A stretch of DNA of 64,000 bases from Bin87 sp965261195. Its GTDB lineage: Bacteria; Chloroflexota; Dehalococcoidia; Lucifugimonadales; UBA3495. The stretch is from positions 2,170,001-2,234,000 of the forward strand of contig OZ253455.1 of the NCBI GenBank assembly GCA_965261195.1. The letters run 5' to 3'. Position numbers and translations under genes: made by a program. This document shows, piece after piece, positions 9,400 to 18,750 of this stretch. The first letter of the stretch is position 1, and each line of letters begins with the position of its first letter. The notes under the pieces were generated by a model. That model searched no databases. It was not told where the DNA came from and saw nothing but the letters and a program-made list of their open reading frames with translations.

Positions 9400-10351
9400 C
9401 TAGCCGTGTTGTTCTACACCGGGGGTTTGTACCCAGGGGGTTCCCCGGCGGGCTATTGCGTTCAGTTGCAGCAGCTGGCGCATCACCGCCACCAGCGCCA
9501 CTTTGCCGGCTTTGCCGCAGCCGCCGGTAGAAATCAGGCAAGCTCCCCGTGCCGCGTATCGCCGACATTGCCGCCAGGTACAAAGCCCGACGCACCACGC
9601 CGCGACCGCTCCGGATGCAGCGCTGGCCCGGCTTCCGGCACTGGCCCGCGGCAGGGCGCCAGTCCCACCAGGGCCGTCAGCGCCTGCCCGTCGTATTGCC
9701 CCAGTTCGGGCAGCTCGGCGACCAACGTGGCAGCGGTCAGCAGCCCTACGCCCGGCACGCTGCGATACCAGACGGCGCGTTCGGCCAGGGATTCGCTGCT
9801 CTGCAACGCCGCCTGGTACTCCGCATCCAGCCGCGTAATCTCCTCGTTCAGCCAGTCGGTGTGGCGCGCGGTGGAAGCCCGGGCCTTGGGCGCGACGCCC
9901 TGGTCGCGCCGGTTCAGCTCCGGCACGCGCTGTGCCACCAGCTGCTGCCGCCGCAAATCCCGCAGTTCCTCCCGTTCCGGCTCCGGCGGGTCCGACGGTT
10001 CAAACACCTGGCCGTAAGGCGACCGCGCCTGGGCGTCCAGCGGGTCCGTCTGCGCCGCCTGACCAGCGGGCCGGGTGAAATCCCGCACCCGGTTGGGGTG
10101 CGCCAGATGCACCGCCAGCCCGACGTCGCGCAACCCGCTGACCAACCGGCGTTCATAGCCGCCGGTGGGTTCACACACCACCGGCGCGATCCCCGACGTC
10201 TCCAACCATTGCACCAGGTCGGCGATGCCCTCCGGGGTGTTGGCAAAGCGACGCGCCGGACCCGCCGAACCGACACGTCCAGGCTGGCTTTGCTGACGTC
10301 AATGCCCGCCACTACGCTGCCTGCCACTGCGCTGCCTGCCATCGTCTTCAT
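9400..10351 (-). pseudogene. IS110-family transposase, frameshifted
   Basis: The start MKTMAGSAVAGSVVAGIDVSK at 10351 gives the DEDD (RuvC-like) N terminus. After a frameshift near 10230-10260 the second frame carries CEPTGGYERRLVSGL, LAHPNRVRDFTRPAG and TDPLDAQ, and later the Transposase_20 domain (YRSVPGVGLLTAATLVAELPEL). Further indels near 9540-9610 put VRRALYLAAMSAIRGTG and the final RQLLQLNAIA segment in still other frames. It has at least three frameshifts and is non-functional. Element ends were not resolved; the terminal non-coding part probably runs from about 9345 to 10420. Confidence 0.85.
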
Positions 10352-10539
10352 CTGTGGTCTCCCGGTTTGGTCTCCCTGCTGTGATGATGCCGTAGGTGAT
10401 AATGCCGTTGTCCTCCACACTGGCTAATGCAGGCTCAGGCCCGTGTATCGGTTCGGAGCGACCGGCGGCGGGAGGGGTGTCTTACTGCGAGTCGATGCAG
10501 CCCAGGCCTCAGGCCCAGCTCACCCAATGACAGACGACG

Positions 10540-10640
10540 CGCCCCTCGCGCCCGCCTCACAGATTGGCCCATCTGCGAGGCATACACAACATACAAATGA
10601 CAGATTAACGCTATGCGCCTCGCAATGACAGATTAACGCT
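10540..10640. repeat. Fragments of the TGTCATTGCGAG intergenic repeat
   Basis: Two tandem copies of AATGACAGATTAACGCTATGC (10599-10640 region), joined to CTCGCAATGACAG, the arm of the palindromic repeat that is complete at 22362-22506 and 58060-58217. Otherwise the 10352-10640 stretch shows no gene. Confidence 0.45.
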
Positions 10641-10775
10641 ATGCTCCTGGCAGGCGATGGCGGTGATGCTATGGGAACTGGCGCGGCGCAAGTGGTCGGC
10701 GGCGTTGGCGTGGTCATTTTCGGCGATGGCGTTGCGGGCGCGCTGGAGGTATTGATGGCTGGTGGATTGGTGGTG
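10640..10775 (-). pseudogene. Remnant of a HEPN/PaREP1-like gene
   Basis: On the minus strand one frame reads HQYLQRARNAIAENDHANAADH and LRRASSHSITAIACQEH in sequence. This matches the first two helices of the small HEPN/PaREP1-like proteins encoded at 40510 and 40865 in this window (for example FQERANREFASGNRLIASEILWGAVAHAVMAIA, here split for length). No start codon and no second half were found, so it is a leftover between IS110 and IS1380 remnants. The match is by eye over about 40 residues. Confidence 0.4.
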
Positions 10776-10924
10776 GCTGATGGTTCCGATTGAGATTCTC
10801 CGATGGTTTGGATTTTGGGAATGTGGGCGAGGGGTTTCAGGTCTTGGTCGGCGATACGGCCAGGGGATGCAGATTATGTCTTAGCCCCAATCCACCGACA
10901 AGATAAGTGTGGCGGCGGGTTGAA

Positions 10925-12470
10925 TGGGTAAGAAAGTGCTCCTGTGCATCTGGGATAATGGTTTTCGAGACAGAAAAACAACCCGAAACCAGGAGCGCCC
11001 AATAGATGCTACCACGCAAGATGCTACCACGCAGTTACCCCGACGGCATCCACATCGCCTTCGACGACCACCGCCTGGTCAACAATGCCGGGCTGATCCT
11101 TCCGGTGACCCTGGCCCAGCGCCTGGGTCTGCCCCAACTGGTCCAGCAGCGCCTCGACCTGGGCGACGCGCCGGGTCGGGCGAACCCGGTCGACCAGATG
11201 ATGACCCTGGTGGCGTCTGCGCTGGCGGGCGGCGACTGCATTGACGACGCCGACGTGTTGCGCACCGGCCGGACGGCCGGCGCCATCGGCTGCGTAGTCA
11301 AGGCGCCATCCACCCTGGGAACCTTCCTGCGCAGCTTCCGGTGGGGCCACGTCCGCCAGTTGGATCGGGTCAGCCGGGAGCTGCTGGCCCGGGCCTGGGC
11401 GGCTGGGGCCGGACCCGGCGACGGGCCGTTGACCATCGACCTGGACTCCACCAGCTGCGAAACCTATGGTCTGGCCAAAGAAGGGGCACTCCACCACGGC
11501 TACACCGGCCAGCGAGGCTATCACCCGCTGCTGGCCCGGGCCCGGACTACTGGGGCCGGCACCGGCGACGTGCTGATGGCTCGGCTGCGCGAGGGCCGCG
11601 CCAACACCGCTCGGGGCGCCGTCCACTTCCGGCGTGAGACGGTGGGACGGGTGCGCTGCGGCGGGGCCAGGGGACAACTCACGGTGCGCGCCGACCGCGG
11701 CTGCTATGCCCACGCTCTGGTCGCGGTCTACCGCGCAATGGAGGTCCGCTACTCCATCACCATCCGCCAGCACCAAAGCCTGCGCAATATCATCGAGGCG
11801 ATACCGTAGGCGGACTGGAGGCCGATTCCTTACTGGATGGACGGTGCCGCCGCTGTGGCGGAGACCAGCTACATCCCCTTCCGGAGTGAGCCCAACGCCG
11901 CGCCGGTGCGGCTCATCGTCCGGCGGGTGCAGCCAACGTCCGGTTCCCAGTTGGCCCTCTTCGCCACTTACAGCTATCACGGCTGCATCACCGACCGGGA
12001 CGGGGCAACCCTGGAACTGGAGGCCGACCATCGCCGCCACGCCGAGATCGAGAACGCCATCCGAGACCTCAAGTACGGCGTCGGACTCAACCATCTCCCC
12101 TCAGGCCGCTTCGCCGCCAACGCCGCCTGGCTGGCGGTGCAGGTGATCGCCCACAACCTCGCCCGCTGGACCGCGCGCATCGGCCTGGGCGAGCCGGTGG
12201 TGACCACCAAGACCCTGCGACGCCGCTTCTTCTCGATGCCCGGACGGCTCACCCGCTCGGCGCGCCGCCTCACTTTGCATCTGCCCCAGCGCTGGCCTTG
12301 GGAAAACCAGTTCAGTCGCGCCCTGGCTCGATTGCGAGCCCTGCCACTCCCAGCCTGACGGCGGCAACCAGCCCGCCGACCCGCCATCCGGCCAACTGAA
12401 CATCGTCGCCAACTCGCGCCAACTCGCGCCAACTCGGTCCGCCAGGGGCGCTTCCTGCTTACCGCCTGTC
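10925..12470 (+). mobile_element. IS1380-family element (ends approximate)
   Basis: The extent is inferred from a weak inverted similarity, GGTAAG..AAGTGCTCCTG near 10926 and the complement of CAGGGGCGCTTCCTGCTTACC near 12447-12466, around the transposase gene. An 11-bp unit (CGCCAACTCG) is repeated three times at about 12406-12438 near the right end. The boundaries are uncertain by tens of bases. Confidence 0.45.
11006..12358 (+). pseudogene. IS1380-family transposase with in-frame amber stop
   Basis: A single frame runs 11006-12358, broken only by TAG at 11807-11809. Before it: HIAFDDHRLVNNAGLILPVTLAQRLG and LTIDLDSTSCETYG (first catalytic Asp region). After it: ADWRPIPYWMDGAAAVAETSYIPF, YHGCITDRDGATLELEADHRRHAEIENAIRDLK (split here; contains the catalytic Glu region) and a normal C terminus. 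The 15-bp segment containing the start codon (ATGCTACCACGCA) is duplicated at 11006 and 11021, giving MLPRKMLPR. One point mutation seems to have silenced an otherwise intact 450-aa transposase. Confidence 0.88.
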
Positions 12471-12575
12471 GAATTCCGCCCGCCATGGCCGCACGGCCGC
12501 CATCATCGTGTCTGTGTGCCAACCTCACGCCGCCCTCATCCCCACCTATTGGGATCTGGCTGGGCCCGTTCGCCC

Positions 12576-13157
12576 TCCCTTACCCATCATACCTGGTGTC
12601 AACGACACGGACGTCTCGCTTCGGTGGATTCGGGCTAAGGAGTTTCGTATCGTGGACATTAGATCCGACCACCACCACGTTCAGGGGCCCGCCGGCTGCG
12701 TCCACCAGGATGCTCTTCTTGCTCCCAGCTTTGCCCCGGTCGGTGGGGTTGCGTCCAATAGCCCCCCCAACCGGGCTTTACCCGTGGAGCAATCGGCGGA
12801 CTGCCATTCCCAGTCCACCCCGCCCAACTCCTGGCATTCCTCGATTAGGGCAGCCCAGATGCCCGCCAGCACCCCACACCCCACCCAGCGTTGGAAGGTC
12901 CGTTGGAAGGTCCGTTGGAAGGTCCGTTGGAAGGTCCGGTGGATGGTGCTGTCATCCCCCAGCTCCCTGGGCCAGTGGTTCCACTGGCAGCCGCTGCGCA
13001 TCCGAAAGATAATGCCTTCCAGCATCTTCCGCTGGTCCGTCCGTTTGCGCCCTCTGGCTTTGGGTGGGTCAAGCTGCAATATCACCGGTTCGATTCGCGC
13101 CCAAAGGTCGTCCGGAACATCCCAAATAGCAGGTAACGGTTTCCCTTCCACCACCAT
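12576..13157 (-). pseudogene. IS5-family transposase, truncated, with TFQR repeat expansion
   Basis: From 13157: MVVEGKPLPAIWDVPDDLW, then RGRKRTDQRKMLEGIIFRMRSG and CQWNHWPREL, the usual IS5-group N terminus. IHRTFQRW is expanded to four TFQR units by a 12-bp tandem repeat (about 12891-12942). A frameshift at a run of C near 12765 moves the rest (KSILVDAAGGPLNVVVVGSN and VHDTKLL) to another frame, ending at a stop near 12576. The C-terminal DDE half is absent. Confidence 0.8.
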
Positions 13158-13245
13158 TCACCTCCACCCATCTCCTGGAATAATCCTGGCGACAATCCTC
13201 TCCCATTAACTACAATTTGGAACCCCAATTTGAGATAGTTACTAA

Positions 13246-14194
13246 GAGGGTGTATGACAATGTGCCAAACGTGTACGGGCGGTTCTTGGGGTGATAATTG
13301 GGATGATAGTTAGGCTGGGAGCATGAGTAGAAAACCTTATCCCAGTGATTTGACCGACTGACGCCCACCGACTGACGCCCAGTGGGAGGAATTGGCTCCC
13401 CTGCCGCCGCCCGACACCACCAGAGGCCATCCCAGAACCACGGACCGGCGGGAGGTGGTCAACGGCATTCTCTACGTGCTGCGCGGCGGCATACCCTGGC
13501 GGCTGATGCCCCATGATCAGCCACCCTGGGGCACGGTCTGGTGGTACTTCCGCAAATGGCGGGATGACGGGACTTGGGAGCGGGTAGAAGAGGCCTTGCG
13601 GGCCAAGGTTCGGGAAGCAGCAGGCCGAGAAGCCACACCCAGCGCGGCCATCATCGACAGCCAGTCGGTGCAGACCACTAAAAAAGGGGGCCACGCGGCT
13701 ATGACGCGGGTAAAAGAGTAGCCGGACGCAAGCAACATATCGTAGTGGACACCCCCGTATCAAGTACGGGGCCGGCTATGGGATTGCTGCTGGCCGTGGT
13801 GGTTCATGCCGCCAGCATTCAGAGCTGGCCCCATGCCACGACACGGGGGTCGGGACGGCGCCAGGCTGGTGTTGGCCAAACTGTTGGGTCGGTTTCCCAG
13901 ATTGCGGGTGATCTGGGCCGATGCCGGTTACGCGGGCCGACTGGTGGCCTGGGCTTGCGCCACGGGCGGTTGGCTGCTGACCGTGGTGCGCGGAAACCGG
14001 ATAGACACCGCTTTGAGGTGTTGCCCGGTCGGTGGGTGGTGGAGCGTATGCTGGCATGGCTCAGTCGATGCCGACGGATCAGCAAAGAATATGAGGAGCG
14101 CACCGACAGCAGCGAAGCCTGGGTGCATATCGCCATGGTCCACCTGATGCTCAAACGGCTCCACCCCGCTTTAACCTATTTGTCACACACCCTC
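13246..14194 (+). mobile_element. IS5-family (IS1031-like) element with TAA duplication
   Basis: Inverted ends GAGGGTGTATGACAA (13246-13260) and TTGTCACACACCCTC (14180-14194), with one mismatch. The flanking TAA at 13243-13245 and 14195-14197 fits the 3-bp TNA duplication of the IS1031 group. Length 949 bp. Confidence 0.85.
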
Positions 14195-14197
14195 TAA
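13392..14197 (+). pseudogene. IS5-family (IS1031-like) transposase, multiple frameshifts
   Basis: The first frame (13392-13721) encodes DRREVVNGILYVLRGGIPWRLMPHDQPPW, split at about residue 35, and SAAIIDSQSVQTTKKGG with the first catalytic Asp. Later pieces lie in other frames: RDGARLVLAKLLGRFPRLRV and WADAGYAGRLVAWA (second Asp), then GRWVVERMLAWLSRCRRISKEYE and the final helix. At least two frameshifts separate them. A non-functional relic inside well-kept ends. Confidence 0.88.
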
Positions 14198-14201
14198 TGG
14201 T

Positions 14202-14363
14202 CTATTCGGCGTAGGCTGTCGGCTCTTTATATTTGGAACTCCCAGCGAAAAGTTCGCAATGCAGTCCCTTCAGGCCCACCATTTCCACGAATTCAGATGC
14301 GTTCGCGCCGCCGTTACGGTTGTCGCTGCCGCTGCCAGCCGTATTTAGAAAGCCCGTGCCGAA
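14202..14363 (-). pseudogene. Duplicated C-terminal gene fragment, copy 1
   Basis: The minus strand reads GTGFLNTAGSGSDNRNGGAN then ASEFVEMVGLKGLHCELF and ends at TAG. A diverged second copy (GTGFPTPSGNGNRNGGGN, ATELVEMVGLKGLNANF) lies at 15889-16045. Both keep the same frame pattern (NRNGG.NA.E.VEMVGLKGL), so they look like the C terminus of one protein family left behind twice. I do not recognise the family. Confidence 0.4.
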
Positions 14364-14475
14364 TCGCCAACTGATGGGCGACCAGATCAGCTGACTGGAG
14401 TGCTTTCCAGATCAGCACGTTGCGCCCGTCAGCCTGTCCGTGCTACCATCCTCGTGTACCTGCTAGGTTCCCTTT

Positions 14476-14552
14476 GGGCGGTTAGCTCAGTTGGTTAGAG
14501 TACTTGCTCGACACGCAAGAGGTCAGTGGTTCGAGTCCACTACCGCCCACCA
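14476..14552 (+). tRNA. tRNA-Val (GAC anticodon)
   Basis: 77 nt with encoded CCA. The acceptor stem GGGCGGT pairs with ACCGCCC, the D arm GCTC AGTTGGTTA GAGT is normal, the anticodon stem CTTGC/GCAAG encloses TCGACAC with anticodon GAC, and the T arm AGTGG TTCGAGT CCACT is perfect. Val(GAC) is the direct reading of the loop. Confidence 0.95.
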
Positions 14553-14590
14553 TTTCGGGCCTAAGCGTACTGAATTCATAACTCTGCCCG

Positions 14591-15268
14591 TATGGGGGAC
14601 CACAACGGTGGCCAGTCTCGCTTGGCGGCGACAATGACCCTCTTGCGGCGAGCAACACAAGAAACGGTGCGACAGTTGGGATTCAATGTCCCAACAGCAG
14701 TTATGGCTATCCTCTGTATAGGGCTATCCTCTGTATAGGGTTTACGATTGCGATTGTCGCTACCTGCTCTGCTTCAGAAGCTTCTGATCCTAAAACTGAA
14801 TCTGTCGCAGGATTCTTACTCTGGTTACTTAAATCCTTGGCGTGGATTGGGGCTTGGATAGTTGTATTTGTAACGCTTCTGGTATGGAACATCGTCAAGG
14901 TAGCCCGGCGAGGGAAGGTTATAAGTGAGAAACTAAGAATGGCCGCTGATAGTGCAATTTGGAGGGACGAACAGATGAAGTTGTTCCTCCGTAACTCCCT
15001 CAAAAATCCGTGCTACGGAGTCGCCAAGTGCTATGCGTTTGGATCCGTGGTCGGACGATATTCAATGCGTGACGTCGACATTGTTGTTCAATTCGATTCT
15101 TCAAAGCAAGGGTGAGTGCGAATTTGCCGTGATAGGCTGAGGAACATAGAAAGCAGCTTCCAAGAATTTCACGGTCTGAAGCTCCACTTGCAAACATTTC
15201 TTTCCGATGAGGACGATGCCCTTGATAAATTTCTGAACCGCGCAGGCGCGCACGAGCGCATAGTGTAG
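14591..15268 (+). pseudogene. Membrane-anchored nucleotidyltransferase-like gene, two lesions
   Basis: A reading frame starting near 14591 or 14704 (MAILCIG) is thrown out of phase by a 17-bp tandem duplication (CTATCCTCTGTATAGGG, 14706-14740). With one copy removed it continues FTIAIVATCSASEASDPK and then two hydrophobic stretches (GFLLWLLKSLAWIG, AWIVVFVTLLVWNIV). A minimal nucleotidyltransferase-like motif follows in CYAFGSVVGRYSMRDVDIVV (GS...D.D). An in-frame TGA at 15113-15115 then precedes FQEFHGLKLHLQTFLSDEDD and a tail ending at 15268. A shortened product from the TTG at 14837 could still be made. The gene lies 13 bp upstream of its probable partner at 15282. Confidence 0.5.
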
Positions 15269-15281
15269 AGGTGGTTTCATA

Positions 15282-15704
15282 ATGGGCAAGGCCTTACGAC
15301 AGGAGCACATTGAATTCTTTACTGCTCGGATGAATCATTATGACCGAGTTATCAATTGGGAACCTATCGCGAGCCAGGACGAGTATCTGTTCAAGGTTAC
15401 ACGCACGTTATCTGGATCCAAGAGTGACGTGGTCGTCCATCTGACAGACGCCTACCGCTATGGCCGCGCAGAATTCTATGCTCGTCCGGGCCAGCTTCGA
15501 GCCGGTTCGTACGTAGTGATCGGTATGCCCCATGCAGATGCTGCCACCGAAGTGATTGAGACAGCGAAATTAGCGCACATAGGAATCGGCCACATCGGCA
15601 AATTCATGGGTGCTCTGAATCATAAGAACATCTGGGAGTATATCTCTCCGGATGAACGTCGACAGAAAGAAGCGGAACAACAGCGCAGACGAGCAGGGAC
15701 GTAA
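15282..15704 (+). CDS. Hypothetical protein, partner of nucleotidyltransferase-like gene
   Basis: 140-aa soluble protein with no family that I recognise. It begins MGKALRQEHIEFFTARMNHY, has alternating beta and helix stretches (VVVHLTDAYRYGRAEFYARP, SYVVIGMPHADAATEVIETA), a Gly/His-rich AHIGIGHIGKFMGALN segment and a charged C-terminal tail (DERRQKEAEQQRRRAGT). A strong ribosome site (AGAGGTGG, 7 nt from the ATG) supports the start. It follows the nucleotidyltransferase-like gene by 13 bp, so the two were probably one transcription unit. By analogy with MNT-containing two-gene modules a toxin-antitoxin or signalling role is conceivable, but nothing in this protein shows it. Confidence 0.7.
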   Translation: MGKALRQEHIEFFTARMNHYDRVINWEPIASQDEYLFKVTRTLSGSKSDVVVHLTDAYRYGRAEFYARPGQLRAGSYVVIGMPHADAATEVIETAKLAHIGIGHIGKFMGALNHKNIWEYISPDERRQKEAEQQRRRAGT

Positions 15705-15888
15705 GATCAGAACCTGTCGCCCTGATTCCCGCCCGCGTCGTTGCTTCTCCCCGCGCAAGTCTTCCTAGCGCTTGGTACGACTCTGGCGCAAGAGCCACGC
15801 GTGCGCTCTATTCTCTTAAGTTACGTCCTTCGGAAGGTTGCCGCATCTGGGAGATGAAGGGTATCTTGATCGCAAAGTGCCCACCCAC

Positions 15889-16045
15889 TCAAAAGTTCGC
15901 ATTCAGCCCCTTCAGGCCCACCATCTCCACCAGTTCAGTTGCGTTCCCGCCGCCGTTCCGGTTGCCGTTGCCGGACGGTGTTGGAAAGCCCGTACCGACG
16001 CGGTCGGGACGAACGGAAACGAGACCGCAATTGCTGCCTGGTTGA
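15889..16045 (-). pseudogene. Duplicated C-terminal gene fragment, copy 2
   Basis: Minus-strand GTGFPTPSGNGNRNGGGN, ATELVEMVGLKGLNANF and a TAA stop, homologous to the fragment at 14202-14363. The two copies bracket the tRNA and the nucleotidyltransferase module in the same orientation, as if a 1.6-kb segment had been inserted or duplicated there. Confidence 0.4.
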
Positions 16046-16244
16046 CCCAGACGGCCGGCTTGGTGGCCGGCGCGGGCAGGCGGTCCGGACTGGTCCGGGA
16101 GCTCGGGTAATCGCTGCTGGCAGGTTGACATCCCTCGGCGATTGTGCGTATTCTTTGCGTTGCAGAATACCTTGTTATTGGTTGCCGTTTGGAACCACCT
16201 TGTCCAGGAATTCGCAACGAGATTTTTCGTAATGAGGGAGATAT

Positions 16245-16655
16245 ATGGTTAAGCAGGGTGTGATACCCGATGAGTTGACCAAGCCGTTCTGGGACGCCGC
16301 TAACGAAGAGCGGCTGGTGCTGCAGAACTGTAGCGCCTGTAGTCGGCTCCAGCACCCGCCAGCGGCAGTGTGCGCGCAGTGCGGTTCAGCGGACAACCTG
16401 GGGTGGAAGGAAACACCAGGCCGGGGCAAAATTTACAACTACGGAGTAGTTTACGACTGCCCAGTGGCCTCGCTGAAAGACGACCTGCCTTTCAACCTGG
16501 CAGTGATCCAGCTGGAAGAAGACCCGGGCATCCTGTTTTACTCTCACCTCCCCGGCACGCCGGTGGACGACGTACCGGTGGGCGCCGGCGTACAGGTAGT
16601 TTTCGAGGCCACCGCCAACGGACAGAAAGTACCCGAGTGGCAAGTGGTGAGTTAG
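16245..16655 (+). CDS. DUF35 OB-fold/zinc-ribbon acyl-CoA-binding partner protein
   Basis: 136-aa protein of the DUF35 family (rubredoxin-like zinc ribbon followed by an OB fold), small partners of thiolase-like or HMG-CoA-synthase-like enzymes that help bind acyl-CoA. Four Cys form the ribbon: NCSACSRLQHPP with CAQCGS. The OB fold follows (GRGKIYNYGVVYDCPVAS, PFNLAVIQLEEDPGILFYSH, VPVGAGVQVVFEAT). The start ATG has GAGGGAG just upstream. The next gene, 47 bp downstream, encodes a thiolase-like protein, the expected partner. Confidence 0.9.
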   Translation: MVKQGVIPDELTKPFWDAANEERLVLQNCSACSRLQHPPAAVCAQCGSADNLGWKETPGRGKIYNYGVVYDCPVASLKDDLPFNLAVIQLEEDPGILFYSHLPGTPVDDVPVGAGVQVVFEATANGQKVPEWQVVS

Positions 16656-16702
16656 AACCGTTTATCTTGCACACTCGAAGAGTTAGCAGTTAGGAGTTAA
16701 CC

Positions 16703-18040
16703 ATGACCACGCAGACGCAGATGGCTCCGGAATCTATGTATCGGTCCCGCGAGGGAATGGGGGTTTGGGAACACCGCAGCAAGGTAGCGGCGGTAGGCAT
16801 CGGGCACTCTCCGACCTCCCGGCGCTGGGACGGTCGCCCCGAGACTTCGGTGGGCGCCAACAGCATTATGGCGCTGCGGGCCGCGATCGACGACGCCGGC
16901 GTCTCGCCCGACCAGGTTGATGGCCTGGTCATTGTCCCCGTTACCACCACCGGAGCGTATTGGCCGGCCGACACTCCCGTCCCCATGGATGTGGTCAACG
17001 CCTTCAATCCCACCGACGACCCGTTGGACGGCATCGGGCAGTTGAGCACCGACTGGCTCCTGAAGAATATGCCCGAACTGACCAACGTCAAGTTCACCAT
17101 GTACGCGCCGGGTTGTATGTCGGCCGCCATCGTCGTGGCCGCCCAGGCGGTGGGCGCTGGCCTGGCGAGCACCTGCCTGGTGCTGAAGGGGTGGCACAAC
17201 CTGGAAGGTCGCTACAACCACGGCGGCATCAGCGCGGCGGATGCGGTGCCCGGCAGTTTCGCCATCAGCCCGGGCCGAACCCTTTGGGGCGCGCCCGGCT
17301 GCTACGGAACCGCCTTGCAGTTTGCCGAATACTGCCGCAAATACGGCAAGAATCATGACATGATGGCCCCCTTTATGCAGAACTCCCGGCGGAACGGACT
17401 GCTGTTCCCCGAAGGTTACTGGGCCCAGCATCGCCCGGAGCAATTGCTGCCGGAGGACTACCTGGCCGCCCGGTGGATTGCGAAGCCAGCCAACCTGTTT
17501 GACAACGACATCCCGATTATGGCTTCCGCCGCTTACCTGTTTACGACTGCCGACCGGGCGCAGGATATGAAGCAGAAGCCAGTTTACATCCTCAATCACG
17601 CCTCCAGCCGGGGCACGGCGCGGAGCATCACACCCACGCTGGAAGAGGTGCAGGCCGAAACTGGCAGTACCGGGCGCAAAATCTACGAGGGCGCCGGCAT
17701 CACTGCCGCTGACCTGTCCTTTGAGAATATGTACGACGGTTTCGCCGAGTTCCACCAGTTCCACGTTGAGGGCCTGGGCTACCGGGGTATGAAATTTGGC
17801 GACGCCCTGGACTTCTACCAGACGGACATTAGTATCGAGGGTCCCAACCCCATTTTGCCCAGCGGCGGCAACATCGGCAGTGGCCGCAGCCGCTTCTGGA
17901 TGCACACCGACTGTATCCAGCAGATCCAGGGCCGGGCGGGAGCCAGGGCGCTGACCGGCGTGAAACCCGAAATCGGGGTTTCCGGCGGCCCCATGCCCAT
18001 GGGTGGAAACTTCACCGTGTGGAGCGCTTCACCTGACTAG
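16703..18040 (+). CDS. Thiolase-like / SCP-x lipid-transfer-type protein
   Basis: 445-aa thiolase-superfamily protein of the SCP-x/acetyl-CoA acetyltransferase-like group. It has KVAAVGIGHSPTSRRWDG near the N terminus, AIDDAGVSPDQVDGLVIVP, the nucleophile-elbow Cys in YAPGCMSAAIVVAAQAV and a C-terminal GGNIGSGRSRFWMHTD with GVSGGPMPMGGNFTVW. The C-terminal half departs from classical thiolases, as usual when a DUF35 partner is present. The likely role is thiolytic or retro-aldol cleavage of a CoA thioester in side-chain or ring catabolism; the substrate is unknown. AGGAG lies 7 nt before the ATG. It is cotranscribed with the DUF35 gene. Confidence 0.88.
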   Translation: MTTQTQMAPESMYRSREGMGVWEHRSKVAAVGIGHSPTSRRWDGRPETSVGANSIMALRAAIDDAGVSPDQVDGLVIVPVTTTGAYWPADTPVPMDVVNAFNPTDDPLDGIGQLSTDWLLKNMPELTNVKFTMYAPGCMSAAIVVAAQAVGAGLASTCLVLKGWHNLEGRYNHGGISAADAVPGSFAISPGRTLWGAPGCYGTALQFAEYCRKYGKNHDMMAPFMQNSRRNGLLFPEGYWAQHRPEQLLPEDYLAARWIAKPANLFDNDIPIMASAAYLFTTADRAQDMKQKPVYILNHASSRGTARSITPTLEEVQAETGSTGRKIYEGAGITAADLSFENMYDGFAEFHQFHVEGLGYRGMKFGDALDFYQTDISIEGPNPILPSGGNIGSGRSRFWMHTDCIQQIQGRAGARALTGVKPEIGVSGGPMPMGGNFTVWSASPD

Positions 18041-18211
18041 ACCGGCGGCGCTGGCCTTTCCAGCAACTCCCGATCCTGACGAGGACTGCAGCCGACCCAG
18101 GTGGTCGGCTGTGTCCCGTCGCGGACGCAGACAATGACCCGTAAACCCGAACTACCCGCATCCACCCGCACACCCATATCTACCACCCGCACAAAGAGAG
18201 GAACTGAATTG

Positions 18212-18586
18212 GTGACACTGATCAGCTTTGACATTGACGGAACTCTGGAGGTGGGCGACCCGCCCGGAGTCCTGACCATGGATATGGTCAGAATGGTTCA
18301 GGAGAAGGGATTCCTGATTGGCAGTTGCTCCGACCGACCCATGAGCGGTCAGCAGGCGATCTGGGACCAGCACAACATACCAGTGGATTTCGTGGTGCCG
18401 AAGCATATGCTGTCGGATGTCAAAGCGAAGTTCGAGGCCGAAGAGTACTACCACATCGGCGACCGGGAAGACCTGGACAAGGGCTATGCCCTGGCAGCCG
18501 GCTTCAAGTTCCTGTGGCCCGACGAAGCCGCCGAACAGCTCCCCTTCCTCATCAACGGCAACGGCGAAGACGCGGACTCGGCCTGA
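18212..18586 (+). CDS. HAD-superfamily phosphatase-like protein
   Basis: About 124-aa HAD-like protein. Motif I is ISFDIDGTLE, motif II the Ser in IGSCSDRPMSG, and the late acidic motif HIGDREDLDKGYALAAGF. The size implies a minimal HAD core with no large cap. A GTG at 18212 behind GAGAGG is taken as the start; an ATG at 18134 in frame would add an unstructured Thr/Pro-rich stretch. Substrate unknown. It follows the thiolase gene on the same strand with a 170-bp gap. Confidence 0.75.
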   Translation: MTLISFDIDGTLEVGDPPGVLTMDMVRMVQEKGFLIGSCSDRPMSGQQAIWDQHNIPVDFVVPKHMLSDVKAKFEAEEYYHIGDREDLDKGYALAAGFKFLWPDEAAEQLPFLINGNGEDADSA

Positions 18587-18750
18587 CCGCATAGGCAATT
18601 GCCCCGAAAGGCGTTGCCGGCGACAAAGAGCCGGCGATAACCGGAAAACCGCGATACGGTGTCAGCATGACTGATTCGTAGTGAAGTCATCCACCAGGTA
18701 GTTGCCTGGCGGCAGATGAAAAACGCTGTCCCGGGAGGCCGGCCCACATT

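Noticed and set aside
4021..11809. In-frame TAG codons in the integrase (4021), IS701 (8814) and IS1380 (11807) genes as amber recoding
   Set aside because: Intact housekeeping-type genes here end in TAG (for example at 18040, 21643, 22334 and 27018), so TAG is a normal stop; the three cases are mutations in decaying mobile genes.
3541..14552. Integrase fragment and tRNA-Val as the two ends of an integrated island
   Set aside because: The integrase is not next to the tRNA, no direct repeat of the tRNA 3' end was found near 3.5 kb, and the DNA between is a pile of independent IS elements.
15113..15115. In-frame TGA in the nucleotidyltransferase-like gene as a possible Sec codon
   Set aside because: There is no Cys-type redox or metal motif around it (SSKQG-stop-VRICRD), and the gene already has a 17-bp duplication that breaks the frame, so decay is the simpler reading.
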